Source: Myxococcales bacterium
GTDB lineage: Bacteria > Myxococcota_A > Polyangia > Polyangiales > JAFGIB01
DNA: 64,000 bases
Assembly: GCA_029880325.1 (NCBI GenBank)
Contig: JAOUOP010000008.1
Coordinates: forward strand, 112,397 to 176,396
Reading direction: 5' to 3'
The translations under genes were made by a program, and so were the position numbers. Positions 15,846 to 23,771 of this stretch are shown here, piece after piece. The number at the start of each line of letters is the position of its first letter. The stretch's first letter is position 1. Below the pieces are notes generated by a model, which saw nothing but the letters and a program-made list of their open reading frames with translations, was not told the DNA's origin and did no database searches.

Positions 15846-18284
15846 TCAGTGCAGGGCGCTCACGCCCAAATCATCCAGCAGCGCCAGCGCCACGCCACGC
15901 CGCGACACATCCGCCGCAATATCCAGCAGCTCGCCGGAGATGGGCCCGACGCAGCTGGGACATCCCAGGTCGCAGTTACAGGCCTGGATCAACCCGCGGG
16001 CGCGGCGCAGCAATTCCTCGCGCGCCTCGAAAAGCCGCGGCGACAGCCCGATGCCTCCGGGAATGCGATCGAAAACGAAGATGGTGGGGTCGAAGCCGGG
16101 CGCGCCGCCCACGCTCTTGCCCGGCGGCCCGTCGGGCTCCTTGCGGTCGCCGATGGCGTGCCCGAGGTCTCCCGGGTCGGCCATCAAACCCACGCAGGCC
16201 ACCGTGCGCAGGGCGTGGGCGATGCCGCCCATGGCGTCGACCACCAGCGGGCGCGACACCGCCTGCCGCGCCACGACCGGCTCGGGCACCGTGAGCCAAA
16301 AAGACGTGGTGTGCATCTGCATCTCGGGCAGCCGCACGTCGCCATAACCCACGTTCTCGTGGGAGTGGTACTTGATCTTCTTGTAGCCCACGACCTTCTC
16401 GACCACGCTGACGTCGCCGTGTTCGCAGCGGGCCTCGCCCAGCTCGGCCTGTTGCTCGCGCTCGAGCACGCTGACGTTGACGTGGGTCATGGCATCGGTG
16501 AAGTAGTCGGAGCCCACCTTGCGCACGAAGGCCTTGTGGTTTTCGAAGTCCAGGCGCTCCACCTGATACTGCTGCCCCTCGTGCTGATAGATGGCCTGCT
16601 CGTGCAGCATGGTGTGGGTCGAGCGCCAGTCCATCTCGGCGATGCTCCTGTCGTGCTCGACGTCGATGATGACGAAGTTATCCCAGCCCACGCTGCGCAG
16701 GGAGACATCGTTGGCCGGGTAGGAGTCGCTCGCCCAGTGGTAGACCGTCTTGCCGCGCGCACCCTCGACGGGATGCAAGAGGCGGTGGTCGCTCAAATAA
16801 TCGAGAGCGTCGTGCACGGCCTCGGGGGGCACGTCGCCGAAGCCCTCGCCGCGCTCGAAGGGCAGCTCGAAGGCGCCGCACTTGAGGTGCTGCACCAGGA
16901 TCTCGGCGTTGTCCGGGTCGATGCGGGCCTCTTCGATGGGCGCGCGCAGGAGCTGGGAAGCGCCGCGGGCGATGTACTGGTCGAGCGGGGCGCTGGATGT
17001 AACCAGGAGTGAGAGGCTCTCCTCACCGCGACGACCGCCACGTCCGAAGCGCTGCCACAGCCCCGCCACGCTGCCCGGATAGCCGGCGCAGACCACGGCG
17101 TCCAGGTCGCCGATGTCGATACCCAGCTCGAGCGCGTTGGTGGCCACCACGCAGGCCAGCTCGCCGCCGCGCAGGGCGCTCTCGATGCCGCGCCTGAGCT
17201 GGGGCAAATAGCCGCCCCGGTAGGCCACGATGCGCTCCGGATCGATGCCGTCGCGGGCCAGGCGGTCGCGCAGGTACTTCAGCATCACTTCCACATTGTT
17301 GCGCGACTGCCCGAACACCAGCGTGCTGATGCCGGCGCGCACCAGATCGCAGCTCAGACGCACCGCCGCCTTGACGTAGCTCTCGCGGACACCCAACTCC
17401 TGGTTGACCACCGGCGGATTGTAGACCAGCACCCGGCGTGCCCCCGACGGCGCCCCGCTCTCGTCGATCAGCTCCGGGGTGCGCCCTATGATGCGCGCGG
17501 CGTGCTCGCGCGGATTGCCGATTGTGGCCGAGGCCATCAGAAACCGCGGATCGCTGCCATGAAAACGCGCGATGCGCTGCAGCCGTCGCATCACGTTGCT
17601 CAGGTGCGAGCCGAAGACGCCGCGATAGACGTGCAGCTCGTCGATCACCACATAGCGCAGGTTCGAAAACAGGCGCGCCCAATTGGCGTGGTGCGGCAAG
17701 ATACCCGAGTGCAGCATGTCGGGGTTGGTGATGAGCACGCCGCCCCGTTCGCGCGCGGCGCGGCGGGCATCGCCGGGCGTATCGCCGTCGTAGGTGATGG
17801 CCCCGTGCTGCAGGCCGGCCTCACCCATCATCGCGCGCAGGGCTTCTTCCTGGTCGCGGGAGAGCGCCTTGGTGGGAAAGAGATAGATGGCGCGCGCCTC
17901 TGGATCGCCCTCCAGCGCGTGCAGCACCGGCAGGTTGTAGCAGAGGCTCTTGCCCGAGGCGGTGGGCGTGGCGATCACCAGATCGCGGCCGGCCAGGGCG
18001 AGGTCGAAGGCGCGGCGTTGGTGCGCATACAGCGTGTCGATGCCGCGCTTCTCCAGGGCCTGTCGCAGGCGCGGACCCAGGCACTCGGGCTGCGGCGCGT
18101 GATGGGCGGGGCGCGCATCGATGCGCTCGGAAAGCACCAGGTTGTGACGCACGCGGCCGTTTCCCTGCCAGTCGGCGAGTACCGCGGACAGCCCGTGGCG
18201 ACGGCCCCAGGGCGTCTTGGCCTCGGCCTGAAAACGACCGGGCGCGTTGGTCTCACGATCGGGGGGCGGCGCGGCCTGCGACAT
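15846..18284 (-). CDS. mrfA: MrfA/YprA-like DExH helicase with C-terminal zinc module (DUF1998)
   Basis: An 812-aa superfamily 2 helicase. Motifs in order: Q-type YAHQRRAF, Walker A ATPTASGKS, motif Ib TNPDML, DELH box in VVIDELHVYRG, SATIGNP, motif IV VFGQSRNNVE, motif V ATNALELGIDIG and motif VI QRFGRGGRRG. The C-terminal half carries the YprA-specific region and four closely spaced Cys (CNCDLGCPSCVGP) that match the metal-binding tail of MrfA. MrfA translocates 3' to 5' on DNA and, with MrfB, repairs mitomycin-C adducts in Bacillus subtilis. It leads the mrfA-mrfB-DUF429 run; the TetR gene ends 33 bases upstream on the same strand and could be co-transcribed. Confidence 0.9.
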   Translation of the reverse strand: MSQAAPPPDRETNAPGRFQAEAKTPWGRRHGLSAVLADWQGNGRVRHNLVLSERIDARPAHHAPQPECLGPRLRQALEKRGIDTLYAHQRRAFDLALAGRDLVIATPTASGKSLCYNLPVLHALEGDPEARAIYLFPTKALSRDQEEALRAMMGEAGLQHGAITYDGDTPGDARRAARERGGVLITNPDMLHSGILPHHANWARLFSNLRYVVIDELHVYRGVFGSHLSNVMRRLQRIARFHGSDPRFLMASATIGNPREHAARIIGRTPELIDESGAPSGARRVLVYNPPVVNQELGVRESYVKAAVRLSCDLVRAGISTLVFGQSRNNVEVMLKYLRDRLARDGIDPERIVAYRGGYLPQLRRGIESALRGGELACVVATNALELGIDIGDLDAVVCAGYPGSVAGLWQRFGRGGRRGEESLSLLVTSSAPLDQYIARGASQLLRAPIEEARIDPDNAEILVQHLKCGAFELPFERGEGFGDVPPEAVHDALDYLSDHRLLHPVEGARGKTVYHWASDSYPANDVSLRSVGWDNFVIIDVEHDRSIAEMDWRSTHTMLHEQAIYQHEGQQYQVERLDFENHKAFVRKVGSDYFTDAMTHVNVSVLEREQQAELGEARCEHGDVSVVEKVVGYKKIKYHSHENVGYGDVRLPEMQMHTTSFWLTVPEPVVARQAVSRPLVVDAMGGIAHALRTVACVGLMADPGDLGHAIGDRKEPDGPPGKSVGGAPGFDPTIFVFDRIPGGIGLSPRLFEAREELLRRARGLIQACNCDLGCPSCVGPISGELLDIAADVSRRGVALALLDDLGVSALH

Positions 18285-18317
18285 GCGGGGCCACTGTACG
18301 GATGCCCAGAATCGGAA

Positions 18318-18926
18318 TCAAGCCCGCTGTGTCGAAGCTTCAGGATTCTGAGCCCAGGCGCGCAACATGGCGTAGAGGCCCGCCGAGCAACGCTCGGCCC
18401 ACTCGCAATCGCGGGCCGGGTCGCCGCGGTCGAGCCAGACCCGCACCGCGGTCCAGACGTGGTCGACGGCGACCTCGGCGCCCCAGCGCCGCAGGGTGTC
18501 GTCGGTCAACGGAATCCGCGGCATCCACAGGTCGACCACGCGATCGCGCAGCTCGGCGGCGAAGTCGGCGAACTCCGGCTCGCGCAGGGCATGCACAAAG
18601 AGCAGGCGCAGGGCCTCGGGGTGGGAGCGCCCGACGCTGAGCACCGAGCGCACGGCGGCGCCGCTGCGGCTCTGCTCCATCTCGCGCTCCAGGGCCACCG
18701 CCATCAGCTCCAGCGTGCGCCCCAGGGCGCGGCGGTAGAGGTCGGCCTTGCCCTCGAAGTGCCGGTAGACGATGAGCTTGGTGACGCCGGCCTCGGCGGC
18801 CACCTCCTGCATCGAGGTGGCCGCGTAGCCCGAGCGGGCGAAGGCGCGGGCGGCGGCCTCGAGGATGCTCTTGCGGCGCGCGTCGCGGGGCAAAAGCTGG
18901 CGGACGGTGGAGGACATCGGGGGCAT
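18318..18926 (-). CDS. TetR-family transcriptional repressor
   Basis: A 202-aa TetR regulator. The N-terminal helix-turn-helix is typical (ILEAAARAFARSGYAATSMQ, then EAGVTKLIVYRHFEGKADLY), followed by a helical ligand-binding domain. ATG 18926 is chosen (18917 is an in-frame alternative); the longer frame upstream would run through the operator region. It is divergent from the luciferase-like oxidoreductase gene, with three GTATAC sites between them, so it probably represses that gene and itself. Downstream on the same strand lies mrfA at 33 bases, so read-through could link the repair operon to the same signal. Confidence 0.9.
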   Translation of the reverse strand: MPPMSSTVRQLLPRDARRKSILEAAARAFARSGYAATSMQEVAAEAGVTKLIVYRHFEGKADLYRRALGRTLELMAVALEREMEQSRSGAAVRSVLSVGRSHPEALRLLFVHALREPEFADFAAELRDRVVDLWMPRIPLTDDTLRRWGAEVAVDHVWTAVRVWLDRGDPARDCEWAERCSAGLYAMLRAWAQNPEASTQRA

Positions 18927-18946
18927 GGAGCGCGCTTGACGGGCCT

Positions 18947-18978
18947 GTATACCCAGAAGTATACACCCATTGGTATAC
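18947..18978. promoter_or_regulatory. Probable TetR operator: three GTATAC palindromes
   Basis: The perfect hexamer palindrome GTATAC occurs at 18947-18952, 18959-18964 and 18973-18978, each followed within two bases by CCC. Site-to-site spacing is 12 and 14 bp, close to one helical turn. The block lies in the 129-bp space between the divergent TetR and luciferase-like genes and is AT-richer than its surroundings, so it also likely holds the promoters. The second and third sites together form GTATACACCCATTGGTATAC. Confidence 0.7.
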
Positions 18979-19055
18979 CCCTCCAAGGGGGGCAGCGCGC
19001 AGGCCTGGCAGGCCCCCTCACCCCACACCGGCATTCCACACAGCGGAGAAGCCCC

Positions 19056-20438
19056 ATGAAGTTCGGAATCTTTTACGAGCACCAACTGCCACGCCCCTGG
19101 GACGAGGGAGCCGAGCTGAAGCTATTTCAAGAAGCGCTGGACCAGGTCGAGTTCGCCGACAAGATGGGCATCGACATGCTGTGGGAGGTGGAGCACCACT
19201 TCCTTGAGGAGTACTCCCACTCCTCGGCCCCCGAGGTATTTCTCGCGGCCTGCAGCCAGCGCACCAAGAACATCCGCCTCGGCCACGGCATCATCCAGAC
19301 CGCGCCGGCCTACAACCACCCGGCGCGCACGGCCGAGCGCCTGGCGACGCTGGACCTGGTGAGCAACGGGCGCGTGGAGTTCGGCTCCGGCGAGTCGTCC
19401 TCGCGGGCCGAGCTGCGAGGCTTCCGCATCGAGCCCGAAGCCAAGCGCGCCATGTGGCGCGAGGGACTCGAGATCACCCTGCGCTGCATGACCGAGGAGC
19501 CCTTCGGCGGCGTCAAGGGACAGTACGTGGAGATGCCCCCGCGCAACGTGGTGCCCAAGCCCGTACAAAAGCCGCACCCCCCGCTGTGGGTAGCCTGCTC
19601 GCGCCGCGACACCATCCTGATGGCCGCGCGCGAAGGCATGGGCGCGCTGACCTTCTCCTTCATCGATCCCGAAGAAGCCCGCGGCTGGGTCCAGGACTAC
19701 GAAAAAGAGCTAGAGGAAAAATGCGTTCCCATCGGCCTGGCGATCAACCCCCAGGTCGCCTGCGTCTCGCCCATGATGCTGCACCACGACGCCAAAGAAG
19801 CGGTGGCACGCGGCCTCGAAGGCGGCAACTTCTTCGGCTACTCCCTGGCCCACTTCTACATCTTCGGCAAGCACGTACCGGGCAAGACCGACGTCTGGCA
19901 AGAGTTCCAGGAAAAGCGCAGCGAGATGGGCTATTCACCTGAAGTTGAAGAAGCCGTCAAACAGGAAACCCTGGGCGCCAAAATCGCCTCGGGCGAAGCC
20001 ACGGGCCTGCGCGGTGCCGTGGGCACCCCTGACCAGCTGCGCGAGTACATCCGGCGCTACGAGGACGCCGGCGTCGACCAGCTGATCTTCGTAATGCAGG
20101 CCGGGCGCAACAAACACGAACACATCATGGAGTCGCTCGAAATCTTCGGCAAAGAGGTGATGCCGGAGTTCAAGGAGCGCGACGAAAAGCTCGTCGCCAA
20201 AAAGCGCGAGCGCCTGCAGCCGATCCTCGACAAAGCCATGGCCCGCCGCATCGACAACGCCCCAAAGATGCCCGAGAACTACACCATCACCCCCATGGTG
20301 CGCCGCATGATGGAAAGCCGAATGGGCGAAGAAGCCGTGGAAAAGCTCCAGAAGGCGCAGGCCACGGGCGCAGGCGGAGGTGCCTTCGGCATGGCCAACC
20401 GGCGCGGGCGTGGTGGGCAAGGGCCCGGGCAGGGATGA
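19056..20438 (+). CDS. LLM-class (luciferase-like) flavin-dependent oxidoreductase
   Basis: A 460-aa TIM-barrel flavin monooxygenase-type protein. It starts MKFGIFYEHQLPRPW, has the family blocks WEVEHHFLEEYSHSSAPE, RLGHGIIQTAPAYNHPARTAE, LDLVSNGRVEFGSGESSS, and a C-terminal GTPDQLREYIRRYEDAGVDQ typical of LLM enzymes. These oxidise substrates with O2 and reduced FMN supplied by a partner reductase. At 460 residues it is longer than the common 330-370, with a helical tail and a Gly-rich end. It faces a TetR gene across a clear operator array, so expression is probably induced by a small molecule. The substrate is unknown; no reductase gene is adjacent. Confidence 0.9.
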   Translation: MKFGIFYEHQLPRPWDEGAELKLFQEALDQVEFADKMGIDMLWEVEHHFLEEYSHSSAPEVFLAACSQRTKNIRLGHGIIQTAPAYNHPARTAERLATLDLVSNGRVEFGSGESSSRAELRGFRIEPEAKRAMWREGLEITLRCMTEEPFGGVKGQYVEMPPRNVVPKPVQKPHPPLWVACSRRDTILMAAREGMGALTFSFIDPEEARGWVQDYEKELEEKCVPIGLAINPQVACVSPMMLHHDAKEAVARGLEGGNFFGYSLAHFYIFGKHVPGKTDVWQEFQEKRSEMGYSPEVEEAVKQETLGAKIASGEATGLRGAVGTPDQLREYIRRYEDAGVDQLIFVMQAGRNKHEHIMESLEIFGKEVMPEFKERDEKLVAKKRERLQPILDKAMARRIDNAPKMPENYTITPMVRRMMESRMGEEAVEKLQKAQATGAGGGAFGMANRRGRGGQGPGQG

Positions 20439-20908
20439 GGGCCATGGCGTAGGTCGTGGGTCGCACCTGAACGTAGCGGCCCATCGCCTGCACCCCGAGC
20501 CCTCCAGGTAGCACCTCCTCGCGCAGAAAAGGCTCGACGTCGCGCGCCCGGCGGTCGTGGTCGGGCGGAGCGATGATGGGGGTGGTGAGCGGAGAACCCG
20601 ATCCCTGCCTGCGAATTTGGGGGGATTGGGGGTCGCACGCCGAGTCGCCGGAGAGCGTCGGTGCGGCCGGGCGCGGCGGTGAGGCCACATCTTGAACACG
20701 CGGGTGCAAAATGTGAGCGCCGCCATCCATCGCCAAAAGCGACCGCTGAACGCCAAATGCGTCCAGAGGTCCCGGAGCGGCTCCGCACGAAGCCACGCGA
20801 CCACCGCAGTGGCGGCCGCCACCCTGCCGCCGGCGGCCGCCACCCCGGAGCGCCCCTGCTTCACGCGTAAATGCCTGAAATCACGCGCATCCGATCCCGG
20901 CACGCGAC
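20439..20908. other. Intergenic region upstream of the IS91-like transposase
   Basis: About 470 bases with no supported gene. Possible minus-strand frames are Pro/Arg-rich and show no family motif. Near its right side GGCGGCCGCCACC is repeated directly at 20811-20823 and 20832-20844, inside a very GC-rich palindromic stretch. This may be part of the transposable element's end (IS91-type elements have palindromic ends), but its boundary cannot be fixed here. Confidence 0.4.
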
Positions 20909-22285
20909 TTGCGTTGCGGCCTGGTCGTGCCCGAAATCGCCACACAGCCCAGTAGGCTGTCCAACGACGCGGCCGAGACGCTCGCGAGCGCCGAATACCG
21001 GCGTCGCGATCCCCAGACCGGCGCCCTGCATCGGGTCCCGCGCGAAAACCTCGAAACCTTCCTGGCGCGTGCGCAGAGCGCCGGCAACGACGGCCGCGGC
21101 GTGCCCAGCTTCGTGGCAGACGAGCTTCGCAGCCATCTGCGCTGCGGCGTTTTGGCGCATGGCTTAATCCGGCTTCATTGCGGGAAATGCCGGAAAGACG
21201 ACGTCATAGCTCTGAGTTGTAAAGGCCGCGGCTTCTGTCCCAGGTGTGGCGGCCGGAGGATGACCGAACTGGCCGCCCACATCAGCGATCACGTCCTGCC
21301 GAACGTGCCCGTGCGGCAATGGGTCTTGACCGTACCACACCGGCTGCGCTTTCGCCTCGGCTACGACCACGAACTCAGCAAGAAGGTGCTGAAAATCTTC
21401 AGCGACGCCGTCTACGACTACTACCGCCGCGCCACCGGCGAAGCGCTGGGGCAGACAGCAAGCATCACCTTCATCCAGCGCTTTAACTCTGAGATTGCAC
21501 TCAACCTCCATTACCACCAGACGGTTATGGACGGCGTCTTCGTGGAAGACGCCACCGGGGCGCTGCGCTTCATCCCCGCACCAGAGCCCGAAGACGTCGA
21601 CATCGCCGAAGTGCTCGCCACCGTGCGCGCGAAAGTCACCACCTTGGCCCGGCGCCACGGCATCTATTTGGGTAGCGATCCAGAATTCGCCTGCGACGAA
21701 CCCGAGCCGCTCTTCGAAGACATGCCGGCGCTGGCGGCCTGCTACGACGCCTCCATCACCCGCCGCACGGCCTTCGGGCAGTCTTCGGAAGGGCGAAGAG
21801 CGGTGACACGCATCGGCGGCGACCCGCAGGCGCCATGGATCTCGCCGGACCGACCTCGCCATGCTCAGCATGGCGGCTTTGACCTACATGCAGGCGAGGT
21901 GGTCGCCGGCAGCGACCGCCAGGGTCGCGAGCAGCTGCTGCGCTACTGCGCGCGACCGGCGATTGCACAGGACAGACTGGCGTTGACCGCCGACGGGCGG
22001 GTCTCGTTGCAGCTGAAGCGCCCGTACTATGACGGAACCACCAACATCGAATTCGAGCCGCTTGCGTTCATCGAGCGCCTGGCGGCGTTAATTCCTCGAC
22101 CGCACAAAAATTCGCTGGTCTACCGCGGCGTACTGGCGCCGCGCTCGGCGCTGCGTGCGCGGGTCGTCGCCTACCAGGCGCAGGCGGGGCCGGTTGCCGG
22201 GCGTGCCGGCACCGAGGAGGAACTCGGCTCGGAGCCGCCGGTGCCGGGAGGCAGCGGTGAGCGGGCGCAGGGGGGCTACAGGTAG
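20909..22285 (+). CDS. IS91-family (HUH) transposase, C-terminally truncated
   Basis: A 458-aa rolling-circle type transposase from a TTG start. It has the N-terminal zinc-binding domain (LHCGKC, then FCPRCGG), WVLTVPHRLRFRLGYD, the His-x-His motif in LNLHYHQTVMDGVF, AQDRLALTADGRVSLQLKRP and the Tyr-containing KNSLVYRGVLAP. Relatives continue after this point with a WAELMRRVF-type segment and a second Cys motif; here the frame ends in a Gly/Pro/Glu-rich tail, so about 80 residues appear to be missing. The element is therefore probably inactive. It sits between two TetR-controlled gene pairs, with the 3' end 34 bases from the next TetR gene. Confidence 0.82.
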   Translation: MRCGLVVPEIATQPSRLSNDAAETLASAEYRRRDPQTGALHRVPRENLETFLARAQSAGNDGRGVPSFVADELRSHLRCGVLAHGLIRLHCGKCRKDDVIALSCKGRGFCPRCGGRRMTELAAHISDHVLPNVPVRQWVLTVPHRLRFRLGYDHELSKKVLKIFSDAVYDYYRRATGEALGQTASITFIQRFNSEIALNLHYHQTVMDGVFVEDATGALRFIPAPEPEDVDIAEVLATVRAKVTTLARRHGIYLGSDPEFACDEPEPLFEDMPALAACYDASITRRTAFGQSSEGRRAVTRIGGDPQAPWISPDRPRHAQHGGFDLHAGEVVAGSDRQGREQLLRYCARPAIAQDRLALTADGRVSLQLKRPYYDGTTNIEFEPLAFIERLAALIPRPHKNSLVYRGVLAPRSALRARVVAYQAQAGPVAGRAGTEEELGSEPPVPGGSGERAQGGYR

Positions 22286-22318
22286 TGCCGACGCCGGGGC
22301 GCCGGAACTGTCGCCCGC

Positions 22319-22996
22319 TCAGGCCACGACCACCCAATCCGCGAACGACAGTTTCGCATAGGCCCCCGACACCAATCGCGTCCGCGCCAGCAGCTGCAAC
22401 ACGAGGGTTCGAAAGGCCCAGGCCTTGTACTCGACCACGGGCCAGCCGGCGTCGAGTACCAAGCCGCGGTAGGAGTCGTGGCCGTGGAGGAGGACGACGA
22501 GGTCGGTGGCTCGATTGACGTCGAGGCCGTCGCGCAATGTGCCGAGTTCGGCGAGGCGAGCGACGATCTGGCGTTGGCCGGCGCGGCGGCCGTTGTTGAC
22601 GTGGTCCCAGTAGCGACCAACTTCCGGGTCCGCGGCGGCGGCGGCGTGGACGGCGGGCCACAGGGGCGCGGCGCGGGCGTAGATGTCGGTGCCGTGCTCG
22701 ACCATGAGCGCCAAGACGCGCTGGGCCGAGTCCGAGGACAGCAGCTCGCGCATCCACGGGCGCTCCGGCACCGGCGGCGCGTCTTCTTCTCCCGCCGCCG
22801 TCGCTTCCACCACCTCGCGCAGCAGCTGTCCCTTGGTTCGAAACGTGTAGTACAGGGTCTGCACCGCGACGTCGGCCTCGCGAGCGATCTGGTCCATCGT
22901 GGTCTCGCCGTACCCGACGTTCACGAACAGGTCCCGCGCCGCCTCGCGCATGCGTTTTCGCGTCTGCCGCGCCTTCTCTGCCCGTGTCTGCTTCAT
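22319..22996 (-). CDS. TetR-family transcriptional regulator
   Basis: A 225-aa TetR protein. The DNA-binding part is clear: RMREAARDLFVNVGYGETTM followed by IAREADVAVQTLYYTFRTKG. The C-terminal domain is helical. ATG 22996 is chosen; the frame stays open further upstream but would cross the operator. It is divergent from a small membrane-protein gene, and a 22-bp perfect palindrome lies in the 109-bp gap, so it most likely represses both genes. It is unrelated in sequence to the other TetR protein beyond the HTH. Confidence 0.9.
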   Translation of the reverse strand: MKQTRAEKARQTRKRMREAARDLFVNVGYGETTMDQIAREADVAVQTLYYTFRTKGQLLREVVEATAAGEEDAPPVPERPWMRELLSSDSAQRVLALMVEHGTDIYARAAPLWPAVHAAAAADPEVGRYWDHVNNGRRAGQRQIVARLAELGTLRDGLDVNRATDLVVLLHGHDSYRGLVLDAGWPVVEYKAWAFRTLVLQLLARTRLVSGAYAKLSFADWVVVA

Positions 22997-23033
22997 GCGC
23001 TCCTTGCTGCGGCATCCGGCCCGCAGTTGACCG

Positions 23034-23068
23034 GAGTATATCACTAGTGGTAACGCTAGTGAGGACTC
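23034..23068. promoter_or_regulatory. Probable TetR operator palindrome
   Basis: A perfect inverted repeat TCACTAG (23041-23047), 8-base spacer, CTAGTGA (23056-23062) is flanked by an outer pair GAGT (23034-23037) and ACTC (23065-23068). It lies between the divergent TetR gene and the membrane-protein gene, about 38 bases from the TetR start, and has the size of a TetR dimer site. Confidence 0.75.
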
Positions 23069-23105
23069 TAGCCAGCTGACTCCCACCTCGAAAGTGATCG
23101 ATCCG

Positions 23106-23711
23106 ATGGCGCCCCCCTCCTCCTTCCGTCGCACCGCGAGCCGAGCCCTGGTCCTCAGCGCCGTCTTCGCCGTTCCCGCCGGGCTGCTTACCTTTCTCTA
23201 TCCCCCCGCCGTCGAAAACACAGTCTGGGGCTATCCCTTCGACGTCGGCCTCCTCAGCGCCGTCTCCGCCGCCCTCGTCCTCGCCCACCTGCTCAAGGCG
23301 CTGGGGTTCATCGGACTCTCTGGCTTGGACGGCGCGGGGGCGGTCACCCGCGGGGCCATGGGCGTCGCGGCGCTCGGCTTCGTCGTCCTCGCTGTCTGTG
23401 AGGCGATCTCGGTCACCCTGGCCGGGGTCCCGATGGATTCACCGGCCGCCGTCAACCTCAACAACGGTTACGGCGCGGGCTCGATGATGGAGGCCTTGCC
23501 GTCGATCCTCGGCGGCATCTTCATCGCGCGCAAGAAGCTGCTTCCCGGGTTTGACCGCTGGTCGGTGCTGTTGTCCGGAGTGTTCATGGTCTTTGTGGTC
23601 ACGCCCGCGCTCTTAACTGGGCGGGGGGCGCCGGCATACCTGGCATTGACGGCGTGGAGCTTGTTCTATGTGTGGATCGGGCGCGCGCTGGGGCGCGTGG
23701 TTGATGGCTGA
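23106..23711 (+). CDS. Six-helix integral membrane protein, unknown function
   Basis: A 201-aa membrane protein with about six hydrophobic segments (for example ALVLSAVFAVPAGLLTFLY and VGLLSAVSAALVLAHLL) and short loops. It resembles small DUF4386-like or general membrane proteins of unknown role; I cannot name a family with confidence. An in-frame GTG at 23094 is an alternative start. It is divergent from the TetR gene across the palindromic operator and so is the likely target; proteins in this setting are often stress- or solvent-induced, but that is inference. Confidence 0.75.
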   Translation: MAPPSSFRRTASRALVLSAVFAVPAGLLTFLYPPAVENTVWGYPFDVGLLSAVSAALVLAHLLKALGFIGLSGLDGAGAVTRGAMGVAALGFVVLAVCEAISVTLAGVPMDSPAAVNLNNGYGAGSMMEALPSILGGIFIARKKLLPGFDRWSVLLSGVFMVFVVTPALLTGRGAPAYLALTAWSLFYVWIGRALGRVVDG

Positions 23712-23771
23712 AGGAAACCCGAGGCAAGCGGCGTCGCGCGCCGACACTCAGCTCGCGCGCTCTCCCGCAAG

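Noticed and set aside
20439..20908. Minus-strand open frames before the IS91-like transposase as a gene remnant.
   Set aside because: Pro/Arg-rich composition in several overlapping frames and no recognisable motif.
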